The position numbers and the translations under genes are program-made. A stretch of DNA of 43,810 nucleotides from contig JAANWX010000108.1 of assembly GCA_018263575.1 (NCBI GenBank), positions 9,872 through 53,681 on the forward strand, read 5' to 3'. Source of the stretch: Chloroflexota bacterium (GTDB lineage Bacteria > Chloroflexota > Anaerolineae > Anaerolineales > UBA11858). Of this stretch, positions 23,228 through 31,755 are shown in pieces. Numbering within the stretch: position 1 is the stretch's first letter; each line of letters begins with the position of its first letter. Below the pieces are notes generated by a model, which worked only from the letters and a program-made list of their open reading frames with translations, was not told where the DNA came from and ran no database searches.

Positions 23228-24640
23228 ATGCGCCTACGACTCTTCCTCTCCTTTGCACTTGTCATTCTCATCGCTATTTTCAGCGTGGTTTTAGTGATTG
23301 GCAAAAGTATGGCCTCCGAAGTGCGGGACTTCATGTTTCGGGGTGGCGCGCTTGGGTTGGAAGGTACGGTAGATCAACTAGAATCTTGTTACGCAGAATA
23401 CCAAAATTGGGAAAGTTGCTCCGAGTTCCTGGAAACAAGAAATGCACTGGGCGGTTCACCGTGGGGGATGCGGGGGGGGATGGGAACCAATAACGAGCGG
23501 GAGATGCGGGGCCGGGGAATGGACACTGAACAGGGAAGGCCAGCTTTAAGCCTCCAGATTATTGACACAAACGGCAACGTTGTGGCCGATACGCAAAACC
23601 CATCCCCCAATGCCCAAGTTGACGACAGCGTACTTCAGAACGCTTTTCCTCTCCTATACCAAGGCCAGGAGGTGGGATATTTGCTTCCAGAAGGATTTTC
23701 GGCCTTCACCTCTCAACAAGAGGAGACCCTGGTTTCCCAGCTCAATAATGCCGCCCTGATTGCCGCTGGCATATCCGGAGGAACGGCCCTAGTCTTAGCC
23801 ATTCTCTTGGCTTATAGTCTCTTACGCCCCATTCGAAAATTAACCAAAGCGGCCAACCTGGTGGGGGAAGGTGACCTGAGCCAGCGCGTCAGCATCAGCG
23901 GGGATGCGGAACTGGCCACCCTGGGGAACGTTTTCAACCAAATGGCACGCTCTCTTCAACAGGCCGAAGAACGCCGCCAATCTCTCACGGCCGATATAGC
24001 CCATGAGTTGAGAACCCCCTTATCCGTCCAACAGGCGCACCTGGAAGCTCTGCAAGATGGTATTTACGAACTCTCCCCAGAAAATCTACTCCCCATCACC
24101 GAACAAAATCGCTCTCTCACCCGCCTGGTAGAAGACCTTCGCACCCTGGCTCTGGCCGATGCCGGAGAATTGACGCTTGAAAAAACCAAAACCGATTTCC
24201 CCGAACTTGTGCGCCGGATCGTGACCCGATTCAAGCCCCAGGCCCAAACCCGAGGCATCACCCTAGATTTGTCTCTCGCGGACGATGTCCCCATCCTCGA
24301 CCTTGACCCGCAACGAATTGAACAAATTCTCAATAATTTATTGGGCAACGCCTTGCACTACTCGCCTGAAAAAGGAGTCATCAAGATAAGATTGACACCT
24401 AATCCTCAACACGTTATCCTGAAGATCCGTGATAATGGCCCCGGCATTCCCCCGGAGGAACTTCGCCACATTTTCGACCGATTTTATAAAAGCGACAAAT
24501 CCCGCACGCGCTCCAAAGGCGGAACTGGGCTGGGGTTATCCATCTCTCAAAAATTGGCCCAAGCCCACGGCGGAAAGCTGGAAGCAGGCAACCATCCCCA
24601 GGGAGGGGCCGTTTTCACGCTTATTTTGATGTTGGTTTGA
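23228..24640 (+). CDS. Sensor histidine kinase (HAMP type)
   Basis: A 470-residue membrane kinase. A first transmembrane segment (about 5-25) and a second (about 175-198) enclose an extracytoplasmic domain with a Gly/Met/Arg-rich loop (WGMRGGMG... MRGRGM). A HAMP domain (about 199-250), the HisKA motif ADIAHELRTPLS with intact His, and HATPase_c boxes (NNLLGNALHYS; DNGPGIPPEE; GGTGLGLSIS) follow. It is the cognate partner of the preceding regulator. The Met-rich loop could bind a metal such as copper, but this is inference only. The leader is C/A-rich (GTCACCCCATCACCC) without a Shine-Dalgarno. Confidence 0.93.
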   Translation: MRLRLFLSFALVILIAIFSVVLVIGKSMASEVRDFMFRGGALGLEGTVDQLESCYAEYQNWESCSEFLETRNALGGSPWGMRGGMGTNNEREMRGRGMDTEQGRPALSLQIIDTNGNVVADTQNPSPNAQVDDSVLQNAFPLLYQGQEVGYLLPEGFSAFTSQQEETLVSQLNNAALIAAGISGGTALVLAILLAYSLLRPIRKLTKAANLVGEGDLSQRVSISGDAELATLGNVFNQMARSLQQAEERRQSLTADIAHELRTPLSVQQAHLEALQDGIYELSPENLLPITEQNRSLTRLVEDLRTLALADAGELTLEKTKTDFPELVRRIVTRFKPQAQTRGITLDLSLADDVPILDLDPQRIEQILNNLLGNALHYSPEKGVIKIRLTPNPQHVILKIRDNGPGIPPEELRHIFDRFYKSDKSRTRSKGGTGLGLSISQKLAQAHGGKLEAGNHPQGGAVFTLILMLV

Positions 24641-24645
24641 TTGGT

Positions 24646-24695
24646 CTTATTGGTCTGAGTGGTCTGAATAGTCAGAGTGGTCTGAGTAGTCTGAA
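24646..24695. repeat. 9-bp GGTCTGAGT tandem array
   Basis: About five units (ATTGGTCTG, AGTGGTCTG, AATAGTCAG, AGTGGTCTG, AGTAGTCTG) directly after the kinase stop codon. The complement contains CAGACCACT, so it is roughly an inverted partner of the GACCAGTTC array that follows. Confidence 0.7.
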
Positions 24696-24808
24696 AATGT
24701 CACTTTGGCGGGTAGTAGCCCAATCTGATTGGGCGATTGGCATCTGGCTAACGGCCTAGCCACCAACTCGGTTGGCTCGATACCCCAAGGGCATTGAAAT
24801 GTGACATT
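24696..24808. repeat. 113-bp inverted-repeat element with AATGTCAC ends
   Basis: Ends AATGTCAC and GTGACATT are perfect 8-bp inverted repeats. Inside are hairpins GCCCAAT/ATTGGGC (around 24718) and CCAACTCGGTTGG. It is inserted between the two 9-bp arrays. Confidence 0.55.
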
Positions 24809-24814
24809 GTCAAA

Positions 24815-25160
24815 GCGGTCTGAGTAGTTCGACCAGTTCGACCAGTTGGACCAGTGAGATCAATTTGACCAGTAGACTAGTTAGACTAAGTAGGTATGCA
24901 AAAGTATCTTTATAGAATTAAGTCCTCATGAACCCAGATATGGCTGTGTCTCCTGACCAGCCATCTAGTCCTGACCGCAGGTCTCCAGGTAATTGAGCCA
25001 CATTTTTTCCCAAGAGGGGAGACCTTCGGTCACTTCAGGTGCGCGGTCGGGAGACTCTGCGCACATCGAAGTAAAGTGACGTGATATGAAAATAATAAAG
25101 GGATTTTCCCAGACCTACTTAGTTGGACCAGTGAGACCAGTTCGACCACTACGACCACCC
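24815..25160. repeat. 9-bp GACCAGTTC tandem array interrupted by a MITE-like element
   Basis: Units GACCAGTTC, GACCAGTTG and GACCAGTGA run from about 24830 to 24885, are broken by the MITE-like copy B (24886-25122), and resume as GGACCAGTGAGACCAGTTC to about 25160. This shows that the element inserted into a pre-existing array. Confidence 0.75.
24886..25122 (-). mobile_element. MITE-like element, copy B
   Basis: A 237-bp element with terminal inverted repeats CTAAGTAGGT and ACCTACTTAG (10 bp, perfect, extending imperfectly to TATG/CAGA). It is the reverse-complement match of copy A at 10928-11183. No open frame of note. It sits inside a 9-bp tandem array, whose units flank it on both sides. 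Confidence 0.8.
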
Positions 25161-25175
25161 ACCGGAGGTTAGTCC

Positions 25176-26672
25176 ATGCCTAAATATATTGCAGCCTTAG
25201 ACCAAGGCACAACCAGCACAAGATGTATTATTTTCGACCATTCCGGGGAAATAATTTCCAGCAGCCAGGAAGAGCATACCCAAATTTACCCTCAACCGGG
25301 TTGGGTAGAGCACGACGCCCTGGAAATATGGGGGAATACCCAGGAGGTGTTTCAGGGCGCTTTGGTGAAAAAAGGCTTAGCCATTTCGGACGTTGTCGCC
25401 CTGGGCATCACCAATCAGCGCGAAACCGTTGTGGTGTGGGATAGGACTACCGGCCAACCCATAGCCAATGCCGTTGTCTGGCAAGATACCCGCACCGATA
25501 AGCTATGTGACCAACTAGCCGCCGAAGGTGGACAAGATCGTTTTCGTCCCCAGGTTGGGCTTCCGTTGGCCACTTATTTTTCGGGACCCAAGGTCAAGTG
25601 GCTACTGGATCATATCGAAGGAGCGCGGGAGAAAGCTGAACAAGGGGAGCTTTTGTTTGGGAATATGGATACCTGGCTGCTCTGGAATTTGACCGGCGGC
25701 CCGCAGGGCGGGTTGCACATCACCGATGTCACCAATGCTTCCCGAACCATGCTCATGAATCTTGAGACGCTGGCATGGGACCCACAAATCCTGGCCATCA
25801 TGGATATCCCCGAAAGCATGCTCCCCGAAATTCGCGCTTCCAGCGAGGTCTATGGGGAGGGTGTTGGAGTTTTTAAGGGACTCCCTGTGGCAGGTATTTT
25901 GGGTGATCAACAGGCAGCTTTATTTGGGCAAACTTGTTTTGAGGTCGGGTCGGCCAAAAATACCTATGGGACAGGCTGTTTCATGCTCCTCAACACGGGA
26001 GAGGAACTCATTTTCAGCGAAAATGGATTATTAACAACCGTCGGGTATCAAATTGGGAATCAAGCGCCCATTTATGCCCTGGAAGGCTCTATTGCCATCG
26101 CTGGGGCCCTTGTCCAGTGGCTGAGAGATAACCTGGGTCTCATTGAAAGTGTTCCCCAGGTAGAAAAATTAGCTCTAAGCGTAGAAGATAACGGGGGAAT
26201 CTATTTTGTACCGGCCTTTTCCGGTCTCTTTGCCCCCTACTGGCGCTCAGACGCTAGAGGTGCGATTGTGGGGATGACTCGCTTCATCACCAAAGGCCAC
26301 TTGGCCAGGGCCGCGCTGGAGGCCACCGCTTACCAAACCAAGGAGGTCCTAGAAGCCATGGAAGGAGATTCTGGTGTGCCTCTCAAATCCCTGAAGGTGG
26401 ATGGGGGGATGGTCAAAAATGAGCTCTTGATGCAATTCCAGGCTGATATGCTCAATGTCCCCGTCATCCGACCTAAGGTGGCGGAAACCACCTCTCTGGG
26501 AGCGGCTTATGCTGCCGGTCTGGCTACAGGATATTGGAAGGATGAAGAATCCCTCCGTGTGAACTGGAATAAGGCCCAAGAATGGAAGCCTGGCATGAGT
26601 TCAGAGAAACGAAATAAATTGTACACCGGATGGAAGAAGGCCGTTACGCGCACTTTTGATTGGGTGGAGTGA
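25176..26672 (+). CDS. glpK: Glycerol kinase
   Basis: A 498-residue FGGY-family kinase that phosphorylates glycerol to glycerol 3-phosphate in the cytoplasm with ATP. Signatures include [38 protein letters not shown] (read as [10 protein letters not shown]), KNTYGTGCF and KVDGGMVKN. Length is normal (about 500). Ribosome site GGAGG is 7 nt before the ATG. No glycerol facilitator or glycerol-3-phosphate dehydrogenase gene is adjacent, so it stands alone. The upstream gap is full of repeats and no promoter was identified. Confidence 0.96.
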   Translation: MPKYIAALDQGTTSTRCIIFDHSGEIISSSQEEHTQIYPQPGWVEHDALEIWGNTQEVFQGALVKKGLAISDVVALGITNQRETVVVWDRTTGQPIANAVVWQDTRTDKLCDQLAAEGGQDRFRPQVGLPLATYFSGPKVKWLLDHIEGAREKAEQGELLFGNMDTWLLWNLTGGPQGGLHITDVTNASRTMLMNLETLAWDPQILAIMDIPESMLPEIRASSEVYGEGVGVFKGLPVAGILGDQQAALFGQTCFEVGSAKNTYGTGCFMLLNTGEELIFSENGLLTTVGYQIGNQAPIYALEGSIAIAGALVQWLRDNLGLIESVPQVEKLALSVEDNGGIYFVPAFSGLFAPYWRSDARGAIVGMTRFITKGHLARAALEATAYQTKEVLEAMEGDSGVPLKSLKVDGGMVKNELLMQFQADMLNVPVIRPKVAETTSLGAAYAAGLATGYWKDEESLRVNWNKAQEWKPGMSSEKRNKLYTGWKKAVTRTFDWVE

Positions 26673-26687
26673 GTGAGGGCAAGGAAG

Positions 26688-26728
26688 GGGTAAGTGGCAT
26701 GGGGCAAGTGGCAAGTGGCATGGGGCAA
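26688..26728. repeat. 7-bp GGCAAGT/GGCATGG tandem repeats after glpK
   Basis: Alternating GGCAAGT and GGCATGG units just past the glpK stop. It is the complement of the CACTTGC array at 22405-22450. Here no start codon follows in the C-rich orientation, so it is an orphan copy. Confidence 0.65.
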
Positions 26729-26775
26729 GGTTCTGATGAGGTTCTTGGAAAAACTTATCACAGGATAGCGAAAGT

Positions 26776-26805
26776 TTGCAAGCGAACAGAATTAAGTGTT
26801 ATAAT
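26776..26805 (+). promoter_or_regulatory. Promoter of the secreted transglycosylase-like gene
   Basis: TTGCAA (26776-26781), an 18-bp spacer and TATAAT (26800-26805). Transcription from about 26812 would give a leader of about 215 nt containing the ACTTACGCA-ended repeat. Confidence 0.55.
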
Positions 26806-26849
26806 CAAGGACAGACGTCTCATCAAACTCTTGTACCATCTCTTAAAGG

Positions 26850-26954
26850 ACTTACGCACTGATAAAATTCTGTTAGTATGCCAGTCGAATTGGCCGTGGT
26901 TTTGCAAACAGAATCACCCAATGCGATTGGGTTACCTACCCAACTGCGTAATTT
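26850..26954. repeat. Small inverted-repeat element with ACTTACGCA end
   Basis: Left end GGACTTACGCA and right end TGCGTAATT are imperfect inverted repeats. Inside are ATTCTGTT/AACAGAAT arms and a perfect ACCCAAT/ATTGGGT hairpin. It would lie in the leader of the following gene. Confidence 0.45.
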
Positions 26955-27025
26955 CAATTTTGCCTCTATTTGGTGAATTGATACAGACAGGTCTCGATCT
27001 CAGCTACTGAAAAATCTTGCTGCCA

Positions 27026-28675
27026 ATGGATAATAAGAGTTTTTTGCAAACTACTTTTTCCATCAAGCCGCTTCTGATGCTGGTTGTGGTCATGGGGACG
27101 ATTCTGGGAACTTCTTCAAGCCATAGACAAACCTATGCTAACGGGGAGACTGGCCGCTCGACAACAATTGTGGTCGGTTATACAGAATATGAATGGTGGC
27201 TATCTCGTTGGCAGGATAATGAGAATCTTTGCCATATTTATACTGACCATGAAGGTTTTCCCACCGCCAGCGAGGTTTATATTTATTGTGGAGAAAGTGT
27301 TTACGAAGAATGGGCGGAAACGACCGCTTGCTCGGAAGCTGTGGAGGGGGATACAGAAAACTGCTCCGGCGTTTATCTCCACTTAATTGGCTCCACGCCA
27401 AGAGAAAAAGAAGTCACAGTGGAACTTCCTATACCGGAAGCAAGTGTGTCCTTAGAAGGATGTCATACCTCACAAACGGAGAACTTGTGTTCCAAGGTGC
27501 CTGTCTTGCGTATAGTGGCCCAAGACCCCCTTCCAAATGAGCACATAACCCAAATTCAAGGCCGCTTAAATGAAATCCCGTTTATGTGCCAAGGACAAAC
27601 TTGCGATGTGCCTCTGCGGGTTACTTCCACGCAGGGGGTGACATTGGAATTTTGGGCTGATTCCAGTTACGGCGACAGTACGAAACACTACCGGGGGCGG
27701 GTTAGGGTAGTGGACAGTGGGCTTTCAGATACCTCCGAAAGTAATGGCTGGTATGTAGATCTGATGAGTGAGGGTGGGGATGGGAAGCAAATAGATACTT
27801 GTGCCCAAGCTTGGGAAGCTTTTCCCCCCATAGGGACGCCTCCCCCATGGCTTGCTAATCCTACCCAAGTGGAGTTATTGGCTTCGAACAGACCCTTATC
27901 TTATTTGGCAGGTCAGTTGATTGCTAACGGCATAGTTGAAGTAAGGGATTGTAAGCATTACGGCCTCCTATCAAATGGCTATGCATCCCCATGTGGGCTA
28001 GAAGAAGCTCGTCGAGAAGTCTTCCGCTGGCAAAATTTATTCGACCCACAAATTATTAAAGCATCCCAAGAAAGCGGCATCCCCTCTCAAATCCTGAAAA
28101 GGCTCTTCGCCCAAGAAAGCCAGTTTTGGCCTGGGGTACTTTGGAAAACTCAAGAGGACGGTTATGATGAATATGGTCTCGGACAACTAACCGAACTAGG
28201 GGCTGATACGGTTTTACTTTGGAATCAGGATTTTTTCTACCAATTCTGTCCACTTGTCCTCAACGATGAAGTTTGCCAACAAGGGTATACAAATATGGAA
28301 GAAGAGAACCAGATTCTCTTACGGGGTGCTTTGCTGGCAAATTTAAATGCAGAATGCCCCGAGTGCTCTCAGGGCATTGACATGGAAAGCGTTAATACGA
28401 GCATTTCGTACTTTGCGCAAACACTGGCGGGGAATTGCAAGCAGGTGGGAGAAATTGTCTCTTCGGGGACCGGAAAGGTCCCTGGTGAATCCAGCTCTTA
28501 CGAAGATTTATGGCGCTTTACACTCGTAAATTACCACGCTGGCTCTGGTTGCTTAAAAGAAGCTGTAGAGCAAGTGGTTGCTACCCAAAAACCAGTAGAC
28601 TGGGAGCATGTTTCCCTTAAGCTAGAGACAGTATGCCCTCTTGCTATAGAATACGTTGAAGAGATTACTAAGTGA
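27026..28675 (+). CDS. Secreted lytic-transglycosylase-like (SLT fold) protein
   Basis: A 549-residue protein from the ATG at 27026 (a TTG three codons earlier is possible). A hydrophobic N-terminal segment (about 12-35) is a signal or anchor. The first ~280 residues are Cys-rich and extracellular in character, with no domain I can name. The C-terminal part carries an SLT/goose-lysozyme-like segment: FDPQIIKASQESGIPSQILK, FAQESQFWPG with the likely catalytic Glu, and YGLGQLTELGADT. It probably cleaves or remodels peptidoglycan. The many cysteines suggest disulfide bonds outside the membrane. Transglycosylase activity is inferred from motif layout alone. Confidence 0.75.
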   Translation: MDNKSFLQTTFSIKPLLMLVVVMGTILGTSSSHRQTYANGETGRSTTIVVGYTEYEWWLSRWQDNENLCHIYTDHEGFPTASEVYIYCGESVYEEWAETTACSEAVEGDTENCSGVYLHLIGSTPREKEVTVELPIPEASVSLEGCHTSQTENLCSKVPVLRIVAQDPLPNEHITQIQGRLNEIPFMCQGQTCDVPLRVTSTQGVTLEFWADSSYGDSTKHYRGRVRVVDSGLSDTSESNGWYVDLMSEGGDGKQIDTCAQAWEAFPPIGTPPPWLANPTQVELLASNRPLSYLAGQLIANGIVEVRDCKHYGLLSNGYASPCGLEEARREVFRWQNLFDPQIIKASQESGIPSQILKRLFAQESQFWPGVLWKTQEDGYDEYGLGQLTELGADTVLLWNQDFFYQFCPLVLNDEVCQQGYTNMEEENQILLRGALLANLNAECPECSQGIDMESVNTSISYFAQTLAGNCKQVGEIVSSGTGKVPGESSSYEDLWRFTLVNYHAGSGCLKEAVEQVVATQKPVDWEHVSLKLETVCPLAIEYVEEITK

Positions 28676-28741
28676 ACGAGCGGCAACCCTAACCTGGACA
28701 AGCAGGCGGGCAATATAGAGGATCTCTGTGCTTACTCTGTG

Positions 28742-28933
28742 TCATTTTATTAAAGTTTGAACCAAGGCTAGGAATTCATCCCACTCTTCTGCGAAAAAAT
28801 GGACCGTGGCGCTATTCAATTCAAGGTGATAGGTGCTTTCGCCATCCGGTTCATCGGCCCGCCAAGCCATATAGCGATTTGTTTCTGCGATGACTTCTGT
28901 TTTGACTTCTAAAGATTCTTTCTCTTTTGTCAT
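28742..28933 (-). CDS. Small conserved-looking protein, 63 residues
   Basis: 63 residues, acidic, with no signal peptide or membrane segment. A ribosome site (AGGAG) lies 7 nt before the ATG, which supports a real gene. The sequence alternates polar and aromatic residues (YMAWRADEPDGESTYHLELN, then VHFFAEEWDEFLALVQTLI), consistent with a small alpha/beta protein. I do not recognise the family. It lies between the 3' end of the transglycosylase-like gene and an inverted-repeat element, and is on its own. Confidence 0.65.
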   Translation of the reverse strand: MTKEKESLEVKTEVIAETNRYMAWRADEPDGESTYHLELNSATVHFFAEEWDEFLALVQTLIK

Positions 28934-28955
28934 TTTAATTCTCCTATTATAAACA

Positions 28956-29132
28956 CAACTTGTAACTACTCACCCATGTCATTTCGACGAGGTTTCGGCG
29001 TGGTTTTCCGCCGATGTTTCAGCCAAATACAGGCTGAATTGGGAGAAATCTTTGTTTCGACCAGCGATTCACCTCTATGAGCGAAAGATTTCTCGCTCCG
29101 TTCGAAATGACACCTGAGTAGTTACCACAACT
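28956..29132. repeat. 177-bp inverted-repeat element with GTCATTTCGA core
   Basis: Outer arms of about 30 bp: CAACTTGTAACTACTCA plus TGTCATTTCGA on the left, matched with small gaps by TCGAAATGACA plus TGAGTAGTTACCACAACT on the right. Nested inside are a hairpin CGGCGTGG..CCGCCG, a perfect TTCAGCC/GGCTGAA hairpin and AGAAATCTTT/AAAGATTTCT arms. It lies between the small protein gene and the M23 peptidase gene. Confidence 0.7.
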
Positions 29133-29192
29133 TTTTCCGAGGTGAAAGTTACATCCAATAGCTGTCACCTCAGAAAGCTTAACTCGATCAGT

Positions 29193-30248
29193 TCATGGTA
29201 ACACAAACCAGGGATTAACAAATCCTCCTAAATAGCGAACTTCAAAGTGAAGATGGGAGCCGGTGGACTTGCCCGTTGAGCCTCCTGTGGCAATTGTTTG
29301 GCCTTGAAGGACACTTTGCCCACACTCCACACGCACACTGTCGAGGTGGGCGTATAAGGTTTGGTAGCCATTTCCATGATCAAGCATGACCACATAGCCA
29401 TATCCGCCTGTTGCCCAACCGGCAAAAACGACCACGCCATGGTCCGCGGCCCAAATTGGTTCTCCAACGTAAACGCCGATATCAATGGCTAGGTGGCCGG
29501 CCCAATAATCATTTCCGGAGAGGGCATGGTTCGAGGTAGGCCAGATAAAACCACCACTGCCGATCAGTCCATCATAGATGCCTGAGCACACGCCGTTTCC
29601 GTAGACACCGGCCGATACGCCAGATGCACCGCGAGGTATGGTGGGGATTAGCCACTGTTGAAATTCTCGCTTGCCACCTGGAATCATGACCATGTCGCCG
29701 GTTTCTATGTGGGGGTTGGTTAGGTCCAGGTCATTGCCGATCCAATTGATGATTTTATCTGCTTCGGTCTTGAAGTTGTTGGCCACGCTCTCGAAGGTAT
29801 CCCCCTCTTTCCATTGATAATAAATGCCGTCAAGGGGAGGAATGTTAAGTTCCATGCCCACGGAGATAGCATGGGGGTTGTCTTGAAGCAGATCGTAATT
29901 GGACCAGAGAATTGTTTCTGGTCTCAAATTAAATTTGGCGGCGATCCCAAATACGGAATCATTAGGTTGCACGAGATAGGGGGTAATTTCTGTGCGATTG
30001 CCGGTGGGTATGATTGTATCAATTTGGGCGAGACGGAAGATGGCTTTTGGGGCAGCATGGGGGTCGAAATTAGGGACCTGGACCGGTTCGCTGGAGGAGG
30101 AATGTGAGTGCGTGCTGGTTGGCTTGGGCGGGGAAGTTTGAGGAATGTTCCTGGTTTGGAATCGGGTACCCCCCAGGTAGATGGCGCTCCCCACCAGGCC
30201 CAAGGTGACGATCCACAAGAGTCTGGCCCAGCTTATCTTCCCCCACAT
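29193..30248 (-). CDS. LysM-containing M23 metallopeptidase
   Basis: 351 residues from the ATG at 30248 (a TTG at 30263 would add five residues). An N-terminal transmembrane anchor (about 6-25) is followed by a Pro/Ser linker, two LysM-like domains (about 85-135 and 138-190, e.g. YLVQPNDSVFGIAAKFNL) and a C-terminal M23 (LytM) domain. The zinc ligands are visible in HLAIDIG (HxxxD) and HLHFEV (HxH). Such enzymes cut peptidoglycan cross-links at the cell surface. It follows rho by 46-60 bp on the same strand and may be co-transcribed. No separate strong promoter was seen. Confidence 0.9.
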   Translation of the reverse strand: MWGKISWARLLWIVTLGLVGSAIYLGGTRFQTRNIPQTSPPKPTSTHSHSSSSEPVQVPNFDPHAAPKAIFRLAQIDTIIPTGNRTEITPYLVQPNDSVFGIAAKFNLRPETILWSNYDLLQDNPHAISVGMELNIPPLDGIYYQWKEGDTFESVANNFKTEADKIINWIGNDLDLTNPHIETGDMVMIPGGKREFQQWLIPTIPRGASGVSAGVYGNGVCSGIYDGLIGSGGFIWPTSNHALSGNDYWAGHLAIDIGVYVGEPIWAADHGVVVFAGWATGGYGYVVMLDHGNGYQTLYAHLDSVRVECGQSVLQGQTIATGGSTGKSTGSHLHFEVRYLGGFVNPWFVLP

Positions 30249-30309
30249 CTTCTTAAAATTCAAAATAGTATCAACTCGCTACTGTGCTATTGTAGAAACT
30301 TGGTTTTTA

Positions 30310-31581
30310 TCATTCGTTTAAAGTGGTTAGGAACTCTTCGTTGTTATCAGTTTCAGCAAGCCGTTTGAGGATGGTCTCGGTGGCTGTGGCTTTGTCTAGC
30401 CCAGATCCATGGGGTGGGGCAGAGACCATTTGGTCGTACATGCGGCGCATTAGCCAAACTCGCGGGGTGAGGTCGGGGCCGAGGAGAAGTTCTTCCCGCC
30501 GCGTAGAGGAACGAGAGATGTCGATGGCGGGGAAAACTCTCCGCTCTTGAAGCTGGCGGGAGAGGTGAAGCTCCATGTTACCAGTTCCCTTGAACTCTTC
30601 GTAAACTACATCGTCCATGCGGGAGCCAGTGTCGATTAGACAGGTGGCGATAATTGTCAGCGACCCGCCGTTTTCGATATTTCTGGCGGCGCCATAGAAG
30701 TGCTTGGGGGGATATAAAGCGGAGGGGTCGATTCCGCCGGAAAGTGTACGTCCTGAGGGCGTGACAACCAGGTTATAGGCGCGTGCAAGGCGGGTGATTG
30801 AATCTAACATGACTACGACATCCAGGCCAGTTTCTACTAAACGCTTGGCGCGCTCCATGACCATTTCTGCCACGCGAACGTGAGAGGAGACTGGCTCATC
30901 GAAGGTGGAGGAGATTACTTCGGCATCCACAGAGCGATCCATGTCGGTGACCTCCTCTGGCCGCTCGCCAATGAGGGCCACAATCAGGTGCACGTCCGAA
31001 TATCGCATGGAAATGGCATTGGTGATTTCTTTGAGGATGGTGGTTTTTCCGGCTTTGGGCGGGGAGACGATAAGCCCGCGCTGCCCTCGGCCTATGGGTG
31101 TTATTAAGTTGATAAGGCGAGTGGATTTTATGTAGGAACTTGTTTCCAGATCGAAGCGAACGTCTGGGAATATGGGGGTGAGGAAGGTGAACTCAGGCCG
31201 GCGCTTGGCTTTGGCTGGCTCGAGCCCATTGATGCTTTCTGCTTTGAGAAGCCCATAATGGCGTTCAGAGTCGCGGGGTGGGCGGACGTGGCCGATGACC
31301 ATGTCACCACTTCGAAGGTCATAGCGCCGAATCTGAGATTGGGATACGTAAATGTCATCAGAGCCAGACCGGTAGTCCGCGGACCGCAAGAAGCCGATGC
31401 CTTCGCTCATGATTTCGAGGATACCTCCCCGAACTTCGCGACCTTGTTCTTCGGCTTCGGCCCGAGTAATGCCGAGAATCAGGGCTTCTTTTTTCAGCCA
31501 TCGGGCACGCTTAATGTCTAACTCTTGGCCAATTTGACGCAATTCAGCCAAGGGCATTTTAGATAACTCTTGTACTCTCAT
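30310..31581 (-). CDS. rho: Transcription termination factor Rho
   Basis: A 423-residue Rho, a hexameric RNA helicase that terminates transcription. The N-terminal helix bundle starts MRVQELSKMPLAELRQIG, and the OB-fold with GILEIMSEGIGFLRS and YVSQSQIRRYDLRSGD binds C-rich RNA. The ATPase core has Walker A SPPKAGKTT, Walker B DVVVMLDSITRLARAYN and the R-loop region CLIDTGSRMDDVVYEEFKGTGN. No large N-terminal insertion is present. The ATG at 31581 begins the family-standard N-terminus; an in-frame extension upstream to 31701 runs through the leader hairpin and is not protein-like. The leader has its own promoter and a terminator-like hairpin. Confidence 0.96.
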   Translation of the reverse strand: MRVQELSKMPLAELRQIGQELDIKRARWLKKEALILGITRAEAEEQGREVRGGILEIMSEGIGFLRSADYRSGSDDIYVSQSQIRRYDLRSGDMVIGHVRPPRDSERHYGLLKAESINGLEPAKAKRRPEFTFLTPIFPDVRFDLETSSYIKSTRLINLITPIGRGQRGLIVSPPKAGKTTILKEITNAISMRYSDVHLIVALIGERPEEVTDMDRSVDAEVISSTFDEPVSSHVRVAEMVMERAKRLVETGLDVVVMLDSITRLARAYNLVVTPSGRTLSGGIDPSALYPPKHFYGAARNIENGGSLTIIATCLIDTGSRMDDVVYEEFKGTGNMELHLSRQLQERRVFPAIDISRSSTRREELLLGPDLTPRVWLMRRMYDQMVSAPPHGSGLDKATATETILKRLAETDNNEEFLTTLNE

Positions 31582-31640
31582 AAATATCTCTGTTGTTTTG
31601 TAATAGGGGGATAGGGAATAGGAATTAAGTTCAATGCAAT

Positions 31641-31681
31641 AAAAACCGCCACTCAGGACTGCAAATAGAGTGTAAAGCGGT
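31641..31681 (-). terminator. Terminator-like hairpin in the rho leader (possible attenuator)
   Basis: On the minus strand ACCGC and CACTC pair with GAGTG and GCGGT, with four unpaired bases (TTTA), a 13-nt loop and a following T run. It lies between the rho promoter and the rho start codon. The ~60 nt after it are C/T-rich and G-poor. It could end transcription of the upstream CpaE-like gene, attenuate rho, or both. Confidence 0.55.
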
Positions 31682-31723
31682 ATGTATTGACTTTTTGCCA
31701 CCTCGAAAAGGGGGGATGCCTAA

Positions 31724-31752
31724 ATTATAGCACGTGGAAATAAAAGTTGCAA
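31724..31752 (-). promoter_or_regulatory. rho promoter
   Basis: On the minus strand TTGCAA (31747-31752), a 17-bp spacer and TATAAT (31724-31729), overlapping the region just past the CpaE-like stop codon. The predicted leader is about 135 nt. Confidence 0.65.
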
Positions 31753-31755
31753 GCT

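Larger units (their letters stand above)
24641..25175. other. 535-bp gap before glpK filled with nested repeats
   Basis: It holds a 9-bp array of GGTCTGAGT-type units (24646-24695), a 113-bp inverted-repeat element (24696-24808), a 9-bp array of GACCAGTTC-type units (24815-24885), the MITE-like copy B (24886-25122), and the continuation of the GACCAGT array (25123-25160). The glpK ribosome site is at 25163-25168. No clear promoter or gene was seen. Confidence 0.7.
26673..27025. other. 353-bp gap between glpK and the transglycosylase-like gene
   Basis: It contains the GGCAAGT array, a promoter (26776-26805) and a small inverted-repeat element (26850-26954). An open frame of 116 codons spanning much of this gap follows the repeats and has no family resemblance, so it is not called. 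Confidence 0.5.

Noticed and set aside
24641-25175. Possible CRISPR array
   Set aside because: Repeat units are only 9 bp with no spacers of regular length and no cas genes are present.
26660-27010. A 116-codon open frame after glpK
   Set aside because: It runs through tandem repeats, a promoter and an inverted-repeat element and resembles no protein.
31582-31701. N-terminal extension of Rho
   Set aside because: The extension reads through the leader hairpin and lacks Rho-like sequence; the ATG at 31581 gives the standard N-terminus.
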